This document shows positions 9,028 to 17,444 of a stretch of DNA of 64,000 nt, in pieces. Each line of letters starts with the position of its first letter. Position 1 is the stretch's first letter. The notes beneath the pieces are model-generated. The model ran no database searches and was not told the DNA's origin. It saw nothing but the letters and a program-made list of their open reading frames with translations. Both the position numbers and the translations under genes were made by a program. Origin of the DNA: an uncultured Prevotella sp. (GTDB lineage Bacteria; Bacteroidota; Bacteroidia; Bacteroidales; Bacteroidaceae); assembly GCA_900550035.1 (NCBI GenBank), contig URQS01000005.1, forward strand, positions 20,605-84,604. Direction: 5' to 3'.

Positions 9028-9549
9028 TTATATATCCAGCAAGCCTTCGGGCAGCTGCATTGTTATCTGTCTGTGCTCGGTGTCAACGCTGGTAATCAGT
9101 TCGTCGCTTGCCGGGATGAGTATGTCGTCGCCATCGGCAGTGACAAGTTCGAAGAGCGTGTTGATGGTAGAGTCGTCTACGGAGTGAATCTCGCCCACCG
9201 TCTTGCCCGAAGAGGCATCCACCACATGAAAGCCCACAATGGCAGCCCACGAAAGCGAGTCGGAGTCAGAGTCGCTATGCTCGCGTGGGAAGTACACATC
9301 ACATCCAGTCAGTGTGCGGGCCTTGTCTTGTGTGGTCACGTCTTCAAATCGCACGAGAGCCGTTTCGTCGGTCTTGAATCTATACTCGTCCATGAAGAAC
9401 GGCACGAGAATGCCGTCCATGTCGAGAATGAGATAGTCGGCATCGGTGCGGTCGAACACGTCGTCGTCGAAGTGGAACGACACTTCGCCGTCCACTCCGT
9501 GCGGTTTGCCAATGCGTCCGATTTTATATACAGTTTCTTTCTTTATCAT
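9028..9549 (-). CDS. rimM: Ribosome maturation factor RimM
   Basis: 173 aa. Assists maturation of the 30S head by binding S19. N-terminal RimM domain with RIGKPHGVDGEVSF (residues about 11-24), then a PRC-barrel half beginning near residue 95. Unlike the common trmD-rimM pairing, it lies between murA and dxr, a Bacteroidetes arrangement. Confidence 0.93.
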   Translation of the reverse strand: MIKKETVYKIGRIGKPHGVDGEVSFHFDDDVFDRTDADYLILDMDGILVPFFMDEYRFKTDETALVRFEDVTTQDKARTLTGCDVYFPREHSDSDSDSLSWAAIVGFHVVDASSGKTVGEIHSVDDSTINTLFELVTADGDDILIPASDELITSVDTEHRQITMQLPEGLLDI

Positions 9550-9581
9550 ATTATTGTTAGATGAGCTTTGCCTATGCGGTC

Positions 9582-10886
9582 TTACTCTCTTCTGATCTTG
9601 GCACCCAGAGCGTTGAGACGGCCCTCGATGTCCTCATAGCCACGGTCGATCTGTGCAATGTTGTCGATGCGGCTTGTGCCCTTGGCACCCATTGCGGCAA
9701 TGAGCAGAGCGATACCGGCACGTATGTCGGGGCTTGTCATTCTGCGGGCGCGCAACTGTCGTTTGCGGTCGTGACCCACGATGACGCATCTATGCGGGTC
9801 GCAGAGGATGATCTGGGCACCCATGTCAATCAGTTTGTCGACGAAGAACAGGCGGCTCTCGAACATCTTCTGATGTACAAGTACTGAGCCGCGAGCCTGA
9901 GTAGCCACCACGATGAGCACCGAGAGGAGGTCAGGTGTGAGTCCCGGCCACGGTGCATCTGCCAATGTCAGAATGGTGCCGTCAATGAACGAGTCGACGA
10001 TGTAGTGCGGCTGACGCGGAATGAAGAGGTCGTCGCCCTCCACTTTTATCTTGACACCCAATCGGCGGAATGCGTCGGGAATGATGCCAAGTTCGCGTAC
10101 GGCGCAATCCTTGATGCGCACGCCGTCGCCCACCATTGCAGCCATACCGATAAACGAGCCTACCTCAATCATATCAGGCAGAATACGGTGCTCGGCACCG
10201 TGCAGCGATTTGACACCTACGATGGTAATCAAGTTTGACGCGATGCCCGAAATGTTGGCACCCATGGCGTTGAGCAGGTGGCACAACTGCTGTACGTAAG
10301 GTTCGCAAGCAGCGTTGTATATAGTTGTAGTGCCCTCAGCCAGTACGGCAGCCATAATGATGTTGGCAGTACCCGTTACCGAAGCCTCGTCGAGCAGCAT
10401 ATATGCTCCCTTGAGATGTTGCGCATCAATGTTGAACACTTTACGTTCCTCGTCGTTGATAAACTTTGCTCCGAGACTCTTGAATCCCAAGAAGTGGGTG
10501 TCAAGACGTCGTCGTCCGATTTTGTCGCCGCCCGGTTCTGCTACTGAAGCGTGTCCGAAGCGTCCGAGCAGCGGTCCCATGAGCAGCACGCTGCCTCTTA
10601 GAGCAGCACATTTCTGCACATACTCGTCGCTGTTGAGATATTCAAGGTTGAGGCTGTCGGCCTGGAATGTATAGTCGTTGCGCGAGTTGCGTGTCACCTT
10701 TACTCCTATCTCGTCGAGCAACTTGATGAGGTTGTTCACGTCGAGAATGTCAGGAATGTTGGTAATGCGTACCGGCTCGTCTGTGAGCAGCGTTGCGGCT
10801 ATCACCTCAAGCGCCTCGTTTTTGGCTCCCTGCGGTGTGATTGTTCCGCTGAGTGTATGTCCACCCTCAATTATGAATGTTTCCAT
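9582..10886 (-). CDS. murA: UDP-N-acetylglucosamine 1-carboxyvinyltransferase, Asp-type
   Basis: 434 aa. Catalyses the first committed step of peptidoglycan synthesis (PEP plus UDP-GlcNAc). The family landmarks are intact: NEALEVIAATLL near 23, LRGSVLLMGPLL near 97, and RRRLDTH near 125. The active-site loop reads AEPGGDKIG, so residue 121 is Asp where E. coli-type MurA has the reactive Cys115 in PGGC. Known Asp variants stay active but are not alkylated by fosfomycin, so this enzyme is predicted to resist that drug. The protein is otherwise full length. Confidence 0.95.
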   Translation of the reverse strand: METFIIEGGHTLSGTITPQGAKNEALEVIAATLLTDEPVRITNIPDILDVNNLIKLLDEIGVKVTRNSRNDYTFQADSLNLEYLNSDEYVQKCAALRGSVLLMGPLLGRFGHASVAEPGGDKIGRRRLDTHFLGFKSLGAKFINDEERKVFNIDAQHLKGAYMLLDEASVTGTANIIMAAVLAEGTTTIYNAACEPYVQQLCHLLNAMGANISGIASNLITIVGVKSLHGAEHRILPDMIEVGSFIGMAAMVGDGVRIKDCAVRELGIIPDAFRRLGVKIKVEGDDLFIPRQPHYIVDSFIDGTILTLADAPWPGLTPDLLSVLIVVATQARGSVLVHQKMFESRLFFVDKLIDMGAQIILCDPHRCVIVGHDRKRQLRARRMTSPDIRAGIALLIAAMGAKGTSRIDNIAQIDRGYEDIEGRLNALGAKIRRE

Positions 10887-10928
10887 AATAATGGTCTTGA
10901 TGTTAGAGTGTGTGTATGAGTGATGTGT

Positions 10929-11531
10929 TTATCTGCGGCGGCGCTGTTTGCGCTCGGGTGTGTTGCGATTGTTCTGTGTGCGGTCGAACTTGAAGTTGTC
11001 AAGGTCGAGCTGCACTTTGCCGGCTGTATATCCTGCCAAGTCTGACGCCACTTTTTCATTGTCATTCGATCCGTGTCCCCACTGTACGAGGTCGCGTTTC
11101 ATCTGGTTGGCAGTCAATCGTATCAGTTCGGTGCGTTCCTTACCTTCTGGCATAGTCTTGAGCATATCGAATACTTCGAACATCAGTCCGCCGTAGTGGC
11201 GCACCGGTATGCGGCGCATGGGGTAGGGTATTGGTTGGGGCTTCTCGAGCATCGAGCGAGCCTCGTTTATGTCGAATGGATAGTCGATGTCGAGTTTGAA
11301 CTGGCTCATCAGTGCCAGATGGTCCCACAGCTTGCGACGGAAAGATTCGGCGTCGCCCGTGCGCGGCATCATGCGTTCCATAACGGCAATGATGGTGTTG
11401 GCGCAACGCTGTCGGTCGGCGCGGTTGGGCAGCGACACGCAGTGGTCTATCATCTGTTGCACCTCACGTCCGTATTCTGGCAGAATGAGGCGTTCGCGCT
11501 GTGTGTTGTAATCGAGTCCTTTTATATTCAT
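10929..11531 (-). CDS. DUF4290 family protein
   Basis: 200 aa, soluble, no signal peptide. The N-terminal DYNTQRERLILPEYGREVQ (residues 6-24) is typical of DUF4290, a Bacteroidetes family usually found next to murA. The C-terminus is a basic tail rich in Arg and Asn (RTQNNRNTPERKQRRRR, residues about 184-200), which would suit nucleic-acid or ribosome contact. It lies 4 nt after tsaB and 42 nt before murA. Function unknown. Confidence 0.85.
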   Translation of the reverse strand: MNIKGLDYNTQRERLILPEYGREVQQMIDHCVSLPNRADRQRCANTIIAVMERMMPRTGDAESFRRKLWDHLALMSQFKLDIDYPFDINEARSMLEKPQPIPYPMRRIPVRHYGGLMFEVFDMLKTMPEGKERTELIRLTANQMKRDLVQWGHGSNDNEKVASDLAGYTAGKVQLDLDNFKFDRTQNNRNTPERKQRRRR

Positions 11532-11535
11532 AATA

Positions 11536-12225
11536 CTATAACAGTTTCTTTGGCTGCTGAGCCACGAAGTCCTTCAGATAGAACGGTACAAAGTATGCCA
11601 CGTCCTCGTATTTCTCTTGTGCTATGCGTCGTTCGGCTATCGGGAACATCCATTTTGCCAGTGGCTCAACTCCCTTGATGAGTCGTGCGTTGGGATGGTT
11701 TATCACCTCCATGCACTTCTCGGCTCCGTTGCCGAAGAAGTATATGGGTCCGCGGTCGAGATATTCGCGGTATGTATCGGCGTCTACCACGTCGGCTTGA
11801 ATGCCTCGCACCTCGTGCAGGGCACGGTCGTATACAGCCGAATAAACCTCCATGCGGCGTGCGTCAATCATCGGGCACAGCAATGCACCCTCCTCTACCT
11901 CCTCGCGCAGAAGCACTGGCACAGCCATGAGTTCGAGTGTAGGCACGGCTATGAGCTTCAAATCCTGACCGAAGCAGATGCCCTTGGCCATCGATGCGCC
12001 TATGCGCAATCCGGTATATGAGCCTGGACCGCAACTTACGGCTACTGCGTCGAGCGGAATGGCATGGCTGTCGGCAAACGACAACGCCTCGTCGACAAAT
12101 GTGCCGAGCTTCACTGCATGGTTGGGACCCTCATGGTCTTCTTGGGAGAAAATACATGCTCCGTCCTGGCTGACGGATACTGAGCACACATCAGTGCTCG
12201 TTTCAATATTCAAAATACACGACAT
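11536..12225 (-). CDS. tsaB: tRNA threonylcarbamoyladenosine biosynthesis protein TsaB
   Basis: 229 aa from the ATG at 12225. The frame extends upstream to 12294 but the added 23 residues match nothing, while MSCILNIETSTDVCSVS is the normal TsaB N-terminus. ASKHA-fold partner of TsaD in t6A modification of tRNA; CGPGSYTGLRIG near 70-81 is the family signature. First gene of the tsaB-DUF4290-murA-rimM-dxr-rseP series; a consensus promoter lies about 130 nt upstream. Confidence 0.93.
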   Translation of the reverse strand: MSCILNIETSTDVCSVSVSQDGACIFSQEDHEGPNHAVKLGTFVDEALSFADSHAIPLDAVAVSCGPGSYTGLRIGASMAKGICFGQDLKLIAVPTLELMAVPVLLREEVEEGALLCPMIDARRMEVYSAVYDRALHEVRGIQADVVDADTYREYLDRGPIYFFGNGAEKCMEVINHPNARLIKGVEPLAKWMFPIAERRIAQEKYEDVAYFVPFYLKDFVAQQPKKLL

Positions 12226-12356
12226 GCTAAAACTTTTTACTTTCGTGGACTTTGCTCCTAACCGTGTGGCTGCAAATACAAAACTATATGCCACTCTCGG
12301 CTAACAGTGTCCTCAATATAAATATATATATTGTTGGTGTGTGAAATATTTCAGTG

Positions 12357-12387
12357 CAAAGATAGTGTAAATCGTGCGCATTACAAA
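12357..12387 (-). promoter_or_regulatory. Bacteroidetes-type promoter for the tsaB-murA-rseP series
   Basis: On the minus strand: TTTG (12387-12384), 19 nt, TATCTTTG (12364-12357), which fits the consensus exactly. The start of transcription is expected near 12350, giving tsaB a leader of about 125 nt. A second -7-like TAGTTTTG at 12286-12279 lacks a matching -33. Confidence 0.7.
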
Positions 12388-12431
12388 AAGAATTTATTCA
12401 TTTTTGGTTAAAAACAGTTTGTAGGTTACTG

Positions 12432-12473
12432 AAATGGCACGAACTGGGATATAATCCTTAGTTCGTGCCATTT
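12432..12473. terminator. Hairpin between GH92 and tsaB promoter
   Basis: Perfect 14-bp stem (12432-12445 with 12460-12473), 14-nt loop, followed on the plus strand by a T-rich stretch but on the minus strand by no T-run. It lies just past the GH92 stop, which reads minus, so it may act as terminator or as an RNA 3' end. Confidence 0.5.
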
Positions 12474-12528
12474 AATTTATTTACGTATGATAGAATCTGT
12501 GTCAGTGTTTTTGCAGTAGTTTTTATCC

Positions 12529-14787
12529 TTATTTCAGCTGCATTTTCAGCGCCTTTCCTTCCATCAACTGGCGGTGAGTGATACGGAAACCGTTGAGCTT
12601 CTTTCCACCGATAGTCGCCGATTTGATGTACTGCTGCGATGGCGATGTGCGGTCGGTTTCGATTGTTATGTCACCGTTGGGGTAGAATTTGGGGTCGAGA
12701 TGCAGCGTCACCTTGTCGAATGCGGGTGTGGTGAGCGTGTACGACGGGTCGCCTGGATTGTCGGGATAGATGCCTATCATTGAGAATATTGCCCAAGCTG
12801 ACATCGTTCCGGTGTCTTCGTTGCCCGGAATGCCGTCGGGACGTGCTGTATAATATTTCTTAAGCAGTTCGCTCACGGTCTTCTGCGTGCGCCATTCGTC
12901 GCCCTTGAAGTAAGAGAACAGGTACGGATAGGCAATGTCAGGCTCGTTGGCTGGGTCGTATAGCCCCTTGTCGAACACCATCTGCAGCTTGTCGACAAAC
13001 TTGCGTTGTCCGCCCATCATCTTAGCCATACCCGTTACATCGTGCGGAGCATAGAAGGTGTAGTTCCATGCCGATCCCTCGTGAAATCCTGGGCAGTTCT
13101 CGAAGTTGGCTCCTGCTTCGGGATTGAACGGTGTGAGGAACGATCCGTCTTTCTGAATCGGTCGCAGCGTGCCGCTCTCCTTCGAGTAGTAGTGTTTGTA
13201 GCCGAGTGCGCGCTGGCGGAAAAGCTTGGCATCGTTGTTGTGGCCGAGCTCCTTGGCGAGTATCGACAGAGCATTGTCGGCGAGATAATATTCCAGTGCG
13301 TGCGATACGGAGTTGTCGCCCGACATGTCGGCAGCGTAGTATCCGAGCGGAACATAGCCTTTCTCAATATATGGGTCGATGTCAGGGCGCATCTTGTTGT
13401 CCTTGCCTGGTAATGTAGCCGAAGTGCGGAACGCCTTGTAGGCAGTCTCGATGTCAAAACCACGCAGTCCGCGCATGTATGCGTCGGCAATGTACGGTAT
13501 GGCAGGGTCGCCCTCCATTGTCCATGTCTCGCGACCGAACAGCTCCCACTTGGGCATCCATCCCCACTCGCGATACATGTCAATCATCGAGCTGATCATG
13601 TCCACCTGCTTGTCAGGATAGAGCAGTGTTTCAAGCTGCGAGAGGTTGCGGTAAGTGTCCCACAGTGAATATACGGTGTAGCGGTTGCCGTTGGTGTGAC
13701 CGTTCTCGTTGCTCTCCATCTTCGGATACTTTCCGTCTACGTCCTGAAGCACCGTGGGGTGAATCTGCGAGTGATACAGAGCGGTGTACAACACGCGTCG
13801 CTGGTCGTCGGTTCCGCCCTCAACGCTGATGCGGTTGAGCGTGTTTGCCCACTCGGCGCGCGTGTCTGCCACGGTCTTGTCGAAGTTGAAGCCCTGCTGT
13901 TCGGCATTGAGATTGGCGCGAGCGCCCTCAATCGACACGAAGCTCACGCCCACCTGCACTTCCACTTGCTCGCCCTTGGCGAGGTCGTAGGTCATGTAGT
14001 AGCCTATGTCGTTGCCCGCCATGTCGCGGCCGTAGCCCGGATACAGCTTGTACTTGCCTTGGTAGGTGTCCCACTGAGCCTGCGCATTGTGCAGGTCGGG
14101 CTGTTTCTTCCACATACCGAATGCTGCCGGCTTCTTGTTGACGCGCACTACGAAGTACATAGGGAATACTGCCTGCGGATTGTAGCAGAATGTTCCGAGC
14201 AGACGAGTGCCCTCAAATTCAGTGTCGCTAACACGTCGCAATGAAGCACCAATCTCGTTTGTGAGTCCGTTGCCTAAGTTGAACAGCAGATTCGACTTGC
14301 CTCCGGGGAAGGTATAGCGTTCGATTGATGAGCGCATTGTTGCTGCCACCTCACACTTGATGCCGTATTTGGTCAGCACATTGCTGTAGTAGCCCGGTCG
14401 TGCGGTCTCGTCCTTATACTCCGAGCCATAGCTTCGGTAGTCGACGTTCAGTTCGCCAGTGGTAGGCATTGTCAGCAGAGTGCCCATTTCGGGACATCCC
14501 ACACCGCTCAGCGTTACGTGTGCGAAGCCAGTAAAATATTTGTTGTTATACTCGTATACTGCCGACCACCAGCGAGAGTCTTTATCCTCTTGATTGAGGT
14601 CGGAACCCATCACGTTGAACGGCACCACCGACATCAATCCATGGGGGCGAATGGCACCAGGGTTACAGATGCTGAAGTTGGTAGTTCCGATGAACGGATC
14701 CACGTAGTCAACGTTGTCTTTGGCTGTAACACTGCCGGCTGAAAGCGCCAGTAATGCCGCAATAGTTAGATGCTTGAAATGATTCAT
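12529..14787 (-). CDS. GH92 family alpha-mannosidase, secreted
   Basis: 752 aa from the ATG at 14787, chosen because it begins a clean signal peptide (MNHFKHLTIAALLALSAG, cleavage after VTA); 13 further in-frame codons upstream do not. Glycoside hydrolase family 92 contains calcium-dependent exo-mannosidases acting on N-glycans or yeast mannan. Typical family blocks: YVDPFIGT at the mature N-terminus, TMEGDPAIPY in the centre, GSAWNYTFYAPHD, and GNEDTGTMSAW near the C-terminus, which carries the conserved acidic residues. No SusC/SusD partners lie beside it, so it is a stand-alone glycan enzyme, probably periplasmic. Confidence 0.93.
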   Translation of the reverse strand: MNHFKHLTIAALLALSAGSVTAKDNVDYVDPFIGTTNFSICNPGAIRPHGLMSVVPFNVMGSDLNQEDKDSRWWSAVYEYNNKYFTGFAHVTLSGVGCPEMGTLLTMPTTGELNVDYRSYGSEYKDETARPGYYSNVLTKYGIKCEVAATMRSSIERYTFPGGKSNLLFNLGNGLTNEIGASLRRVSDTEFEGTRLLGTFCYNPQAVFPMYFVVRVNKKPAAFGMWKKQPDLHNAQAQWDTYQGKYKLYPGYGRDMAGNDIGYYMTYDLAKGEQVEVQVGVSFVSIEGARANLNAEQQGFNFDKTVADTRAEWANTLNRISVEGGTDDQRRVLYTALYHSQIHPTVLQDVDGKYPKMESNENGHTNGNRYTVYSLWDTYRNLSQLETLLYPDKQVDMISSMIDMYREWGWMPKWELFGRETWTMEGDPAIPYIADAYMRGLRGFDIETAYKAFRTSATLPGKDNKMRPDIDPYIEKGYVPLGYYAADMSGDNSVSHALEYYLADNALSILAKELGHNNDAKLFRQRALGYKHYYSKESGTLRPIQKDGSFLTPFNPEAGANFENCPGFHEGSAWNYTFYAPHDVTGMAKMMGGQRKFVDKLQMVFDKGLYDPANEPDIAYPYLFSYFKGDEWRTQKTVSELLKKYYTARPDGIPGNEDTGTMSAWAIFSMIGIYPDNPGDPSYTLTTPAFDKVTLHLDPKFYPNGDITIETDRTSPSQQYIKSATIGGKKLNGFRITHRQLMEGKALKMQLK

Positions 14788-14944
14788 ATGTAAAAGTTGA
14801 TTTAGATTTACGATTTGTTTCTGCAAAAATACTCAATATGCACGAAATGAGCAAATAATAGTATTGCAAGTTAAATTAAATTAAAGACATTCAACATTTT
14901 AGTTATTATAACGTCAAATAGACAGGTTTGACGAAGTTTCAGCT

Positions 14945-14952
14945 TAACTTTG
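14945..14952 (+). promoter_or_regulatory. -7 element upstream of OmpA-like gene
   Basis: TAACTTTG fits TAnnTTTG. An upstream TTTG at 14927-14930 is only 14 nt away, closer than usual. Expected transcript start near 14958, about 75 nt before the chosen ATG. Confidence 0.5.
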
Positions 14953-15031
14953 CAACCAAGTATCGGCTGAAAGCATCAGCTTGATGCCAGAATATATAAT
15001 AATATTGTGTAACAACGCTAATAAAACAACA

Positions 15032-15919
15032 ATGAAGATTATGAAGAAAGGAAACGTATTTGCAATTGCAATGATGGCCGGTTTGCTTACAATGGCAAGC
15101 TGCGCAAGCAAGAAGGATCTGGACAACTGTCGTTTGGAGAATAAGGAACTCACCAGCAACTATCAGGATGCCAAGGAGGCTCTCGCAGCTTCTAAGGCTC
15201 GTGTGTCTTCGCTTGAGGAGCAGTTGGCACAGCAGAAGGAGCAGCTCAAGCAGGCCAAGCAGGCTTATCAGTCGCTGCAGCAGTCGCTCGACAAGAGCTT
15301 GACCAATGCTAATGCCAACAACATTAATATCTCTAAGCTCGTCGATCAGATTAACGAGTCAAACCAGTACATCCGCCACTTGGTTGAGGTGAAGTCGAAG
15401 AGCGATTCGCTCAACATGGTGCTCACCAACAACCTGACACGCTCGCTCAGCAAGGAGGAGATGAAGGAGGTTGACGTGCAGGTGCTCAAGGGTGTAGTAT
15501 ACATCTCGCTTGCCGACAACATGCTCTACAAGAGCGGTTCGTACGAAATCAACGACCGTGCTGCCGAGACTCTCAGCAAGATTGCCAAGATTATTACCGA
15601 CTACAAGGACTATGAGGTGCTGATTGAGGGCAACACCGACAACGTACCAGTTAACACCAACGCGGCTTCGATGAAGAACATCCGCAACAACTGGGACCTC
15701 TCTGCTTTGCGTGCATCAAGCGTAGTTCAGGCTTTGCAGAATCAGTATGGTGTTGATCCGAAGCGTCTTACAGCAGGTGGCCGTGGCGAGTACAACCCCG
15801 TTACAAGCAACTCTACCGAGCTTGGCAAGCAGCGCAACCGCCGCACCCAGATTATCATCACTCCGAAGCTCGACCAGTTCATGGACCTCATCGACAAGGC
15901 TCCAGAGGGCAGCAACTAA
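15032..15919 (+). CDS. OmpA-family peptidoglycan-binding lipoprotein
   Basis: 295 aa. The ATG at 15032 (or 15041) gives a signal peptide with lipobox LTMASC (Cys near residue 21). A coiled-coil region rich in Gln, Lys and Glu spans about residues 30-110. The C-terminal OmpA domain has LIEGNTDNVPVN and NWDLSALRASSVVQ, with NRRTQIIITP near the end, the residues that bind diaminopimelate. The build suggests an outer-membrane lipoprotein anchored to the cell wall. Monocistronic: its own -7 element lies upstream and a strong terminator follows. Confidence 0.9.
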   Translation: MKIMKKGNVFAIAMMAGLLTMASCASKKDLDNCRLENKELTSNYQDAKEALAASKARVSSLEEQLAQQKEQLKQAKQAYQSLQQSLDKSLTNANANNINISKLVDQINESNQYIRHLVEVKSKSDSLNMVLTNNLTRSLSKEEMKEVDVQVLKGVVYISLADNMLYKSGSYEINDRAAETLSKIAKIITDYKDYEVLIEGNTDNVPVNTNAASMKNIRNNWDLSALRASSVVQALQNQYGVDPKRLTAGGRGEYNPVTSNSTELGKQRNRRTQIIITPKLDQFMDLIDKAPEGSN

Positions 15920-15957
15920 TCTTCGGATAAATAACGAAATTTATAGTATATAAAAAT

Positions 15958-15993
15958 AAAACGGTGTGTCTCTTACTTGAGGCACACCGTTTT
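15958..15993 (+). terminator. Rho-independent terminator after OmpA-like gene
   Basis: Stem AAAACGGTGTG-x-CTC paired with its complement at 15979-15993, 6-nt loop, followed by a T-rich tail. Confidence 0.85.
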
Positions 15994-16107
15994 GCTTTTG
16001 TCAGTATTATTCAATTGTTTATGCTGGTTTGAGCTGCATTGTAGCTCGAAATCCCTCAAAATAAGCATTTTTCGGCCATATAGACAAGACGTTCGGAAAT
16101 AATAGTG

Positions 16108-16115
16108 TACCTTTG
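16108..16115 (+). promoter_or_regulatory. -7 element upstream of trpS
   Basis: TACCTTTG, 61 nt before the trpS ATG. No good -33 TTTG is seen at the expected distance. Confidence 0.45.
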
Positions 16116-16176
16116 TATTGATTTTCTGAACAGAAACAAGATATTTTCTGAACCGAAACAATAAAAACATCAATAT

Positions 16177-17265
16177 ATGGGAAAAGTAATTCTTACAGGC
16201 GACCGTCCTACCGGTAAATTACATTTGGGCCACTATGTTGGCTCATTGCGCCGCCGTGTCGAGCTGCAGAACGCAGGCGACTTCGACCGCATGTTTGTGT
16301 TCATGGCCGACGTTCAGGCTCTGACCGACAACGCCGACAATCCTGAGAAGATACGCCAGAACATCATTGAGGTGGCTCTCGACTATCTTTCGGCTGGTCT
16401 CGACCCAACAAAATGCACACTGTTCATACAGAGTCAGATTCCGGAACTTGCCGAACTGACTACATATCTTATGAATCTCATCACCGTGTCACGCGTACAG
16501 CGCAACCCGACTGTGAAGACCGAGATCAAGATGCGCAACTTTGAGGCCAACATTCCGCTTGGTTTCTTCTGCTATCCCGTAAGCCAGGCTGCCGACATCA
16601 CGCTGTTCAAGGCCACTACAGTGCCTGCCGGCGAAGACCAGGAGCCTATGATTGAGGTGACACGCGAACTTGTACGTCGTTTCAACCAGACATACAGCGA
16701 GGTGCTTGTCGAGCCCGAAATCATGCTGCCCGAGAACGCTACATCACGCCGTCTGCCCGGAACCGATGGCAAGGAGAAGATGTCGAAGTCGCTTGGCAAC
16801 TGCATCTACCTCAGCGATTCGGCTGCCGATGTATGGAAGAAGGTGAAGAAGATGTCAAACGGAGCGCCACGTATGAGCATGGACGAGCCAGGCAATCTTG
16901 AAGGCAACGCCGTATTCACATACCTTGAGGCATTCAGCACACCCGACGATTTCGCCGAGTTCTGGCCCGAATACAAGACCCTCGACGAACTCAAGGAGCA
17001 CTATGTGCGTGGCGGTATTGGCGACGGCACATGCAAGAAGTTCCTCAACAATGTGCTCAACAAGACTCTTGAGCCGATGCGTGTGCGTCGTCATGAACTC
17101 GAACAGGACATTCCCGAGATATTCAACATACTGCGTAAGGGTACTGAGGCTGCTCGCGAGACAGCCGCACAGACAATGGACGAGGTGCGCAAGGCAATGC
17201 AGATTGACTACTTCAACGATATGGCGCTGATACAGCAGCAGGCTGAGAAGTTCCGCTCAAAGTAA
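16177..17265 (+). CDS. trpS: Tryptophanyl-tRNA synthetase
   Basis: 362 aa class I synthetase. The HIGH-type motif is HLGH at residues 14-17 within DRPTGKLHLGHYVGSL, and the KMSKS motif is intact in KEKMSKSLGN near 195-204. Length is slightly above the 330-340 aa of many bacterial enzymes because of a longer C-terminus with a Gln/Glu-rich helix. Single gene, followed by a type 2 repeat array. Confidence 0.97.
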   Translation: MGKVILTGDRPTGKLHLGHYVGSLRRRVELQNAGDFDRMFVFMADVQALTDNADNPEKIRQNIIEVALDYLSAGLDPTKCTLFIQSQIPELAELTTYLMNLITVSRVQRNPTVKTEIKMRNFEANIPLGFFCYPVSQAADITLFKATTVPAGEDQEPMIEVTRELVRRFNQTYSEVLVEPEIMLPENATSRRLPGTDGKEKMSKSLGNCIYLSDSAADVWKKVKKMSNGAPRMSMDEPGNLEGNAVFTYLEAFSTPDDFAEFWPEYKTLDELKEHYVRGGIGDGTCKKFLNNVLNKTLEPMRVRRHELEQDIPEIFNILRKGTEAARETAAQTMDEVRKAMQIDYFNDMALIQQQAEKFRSK

Positions 17266-17279
17266 TAGTCTTTTTATAG

Positions 17280-17444
17280 TTGAGAGTTGAGAGTTGAGAA
17301 TTGAGAGTTATGATATGTATAGTTTCGACAATGTATAGATATAAAATATTAGATTGTTCTAATAATAAAAAATATCAATCGTCGGTAATCATAACTCTCA
17401 ACTCTAAACTTTCAACTCTCAATTTTTTGTATCAACTCTCAATT
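17280..17444. repeat. Mirrored micro-repeat array, type 2
   Basis: Left arm: GAGAGTTGAGAATTGAGAG units. Right arm: the mirror image, CTCTCAACT units, with an AT-rich centre. The inner edges GAGTTATGATATG and GTAATCATAACTC recur at 37119-37292. No coding potential is apparent in the 165 nt. Confidence 0.8.

Noticed and set aside
11073..11678. Long open frame on the plus strand opposite the DUF4290 gene
   Set aside because: It is the antisense of two well-recognised genes (DUF4290, tsaB) and matches no family.
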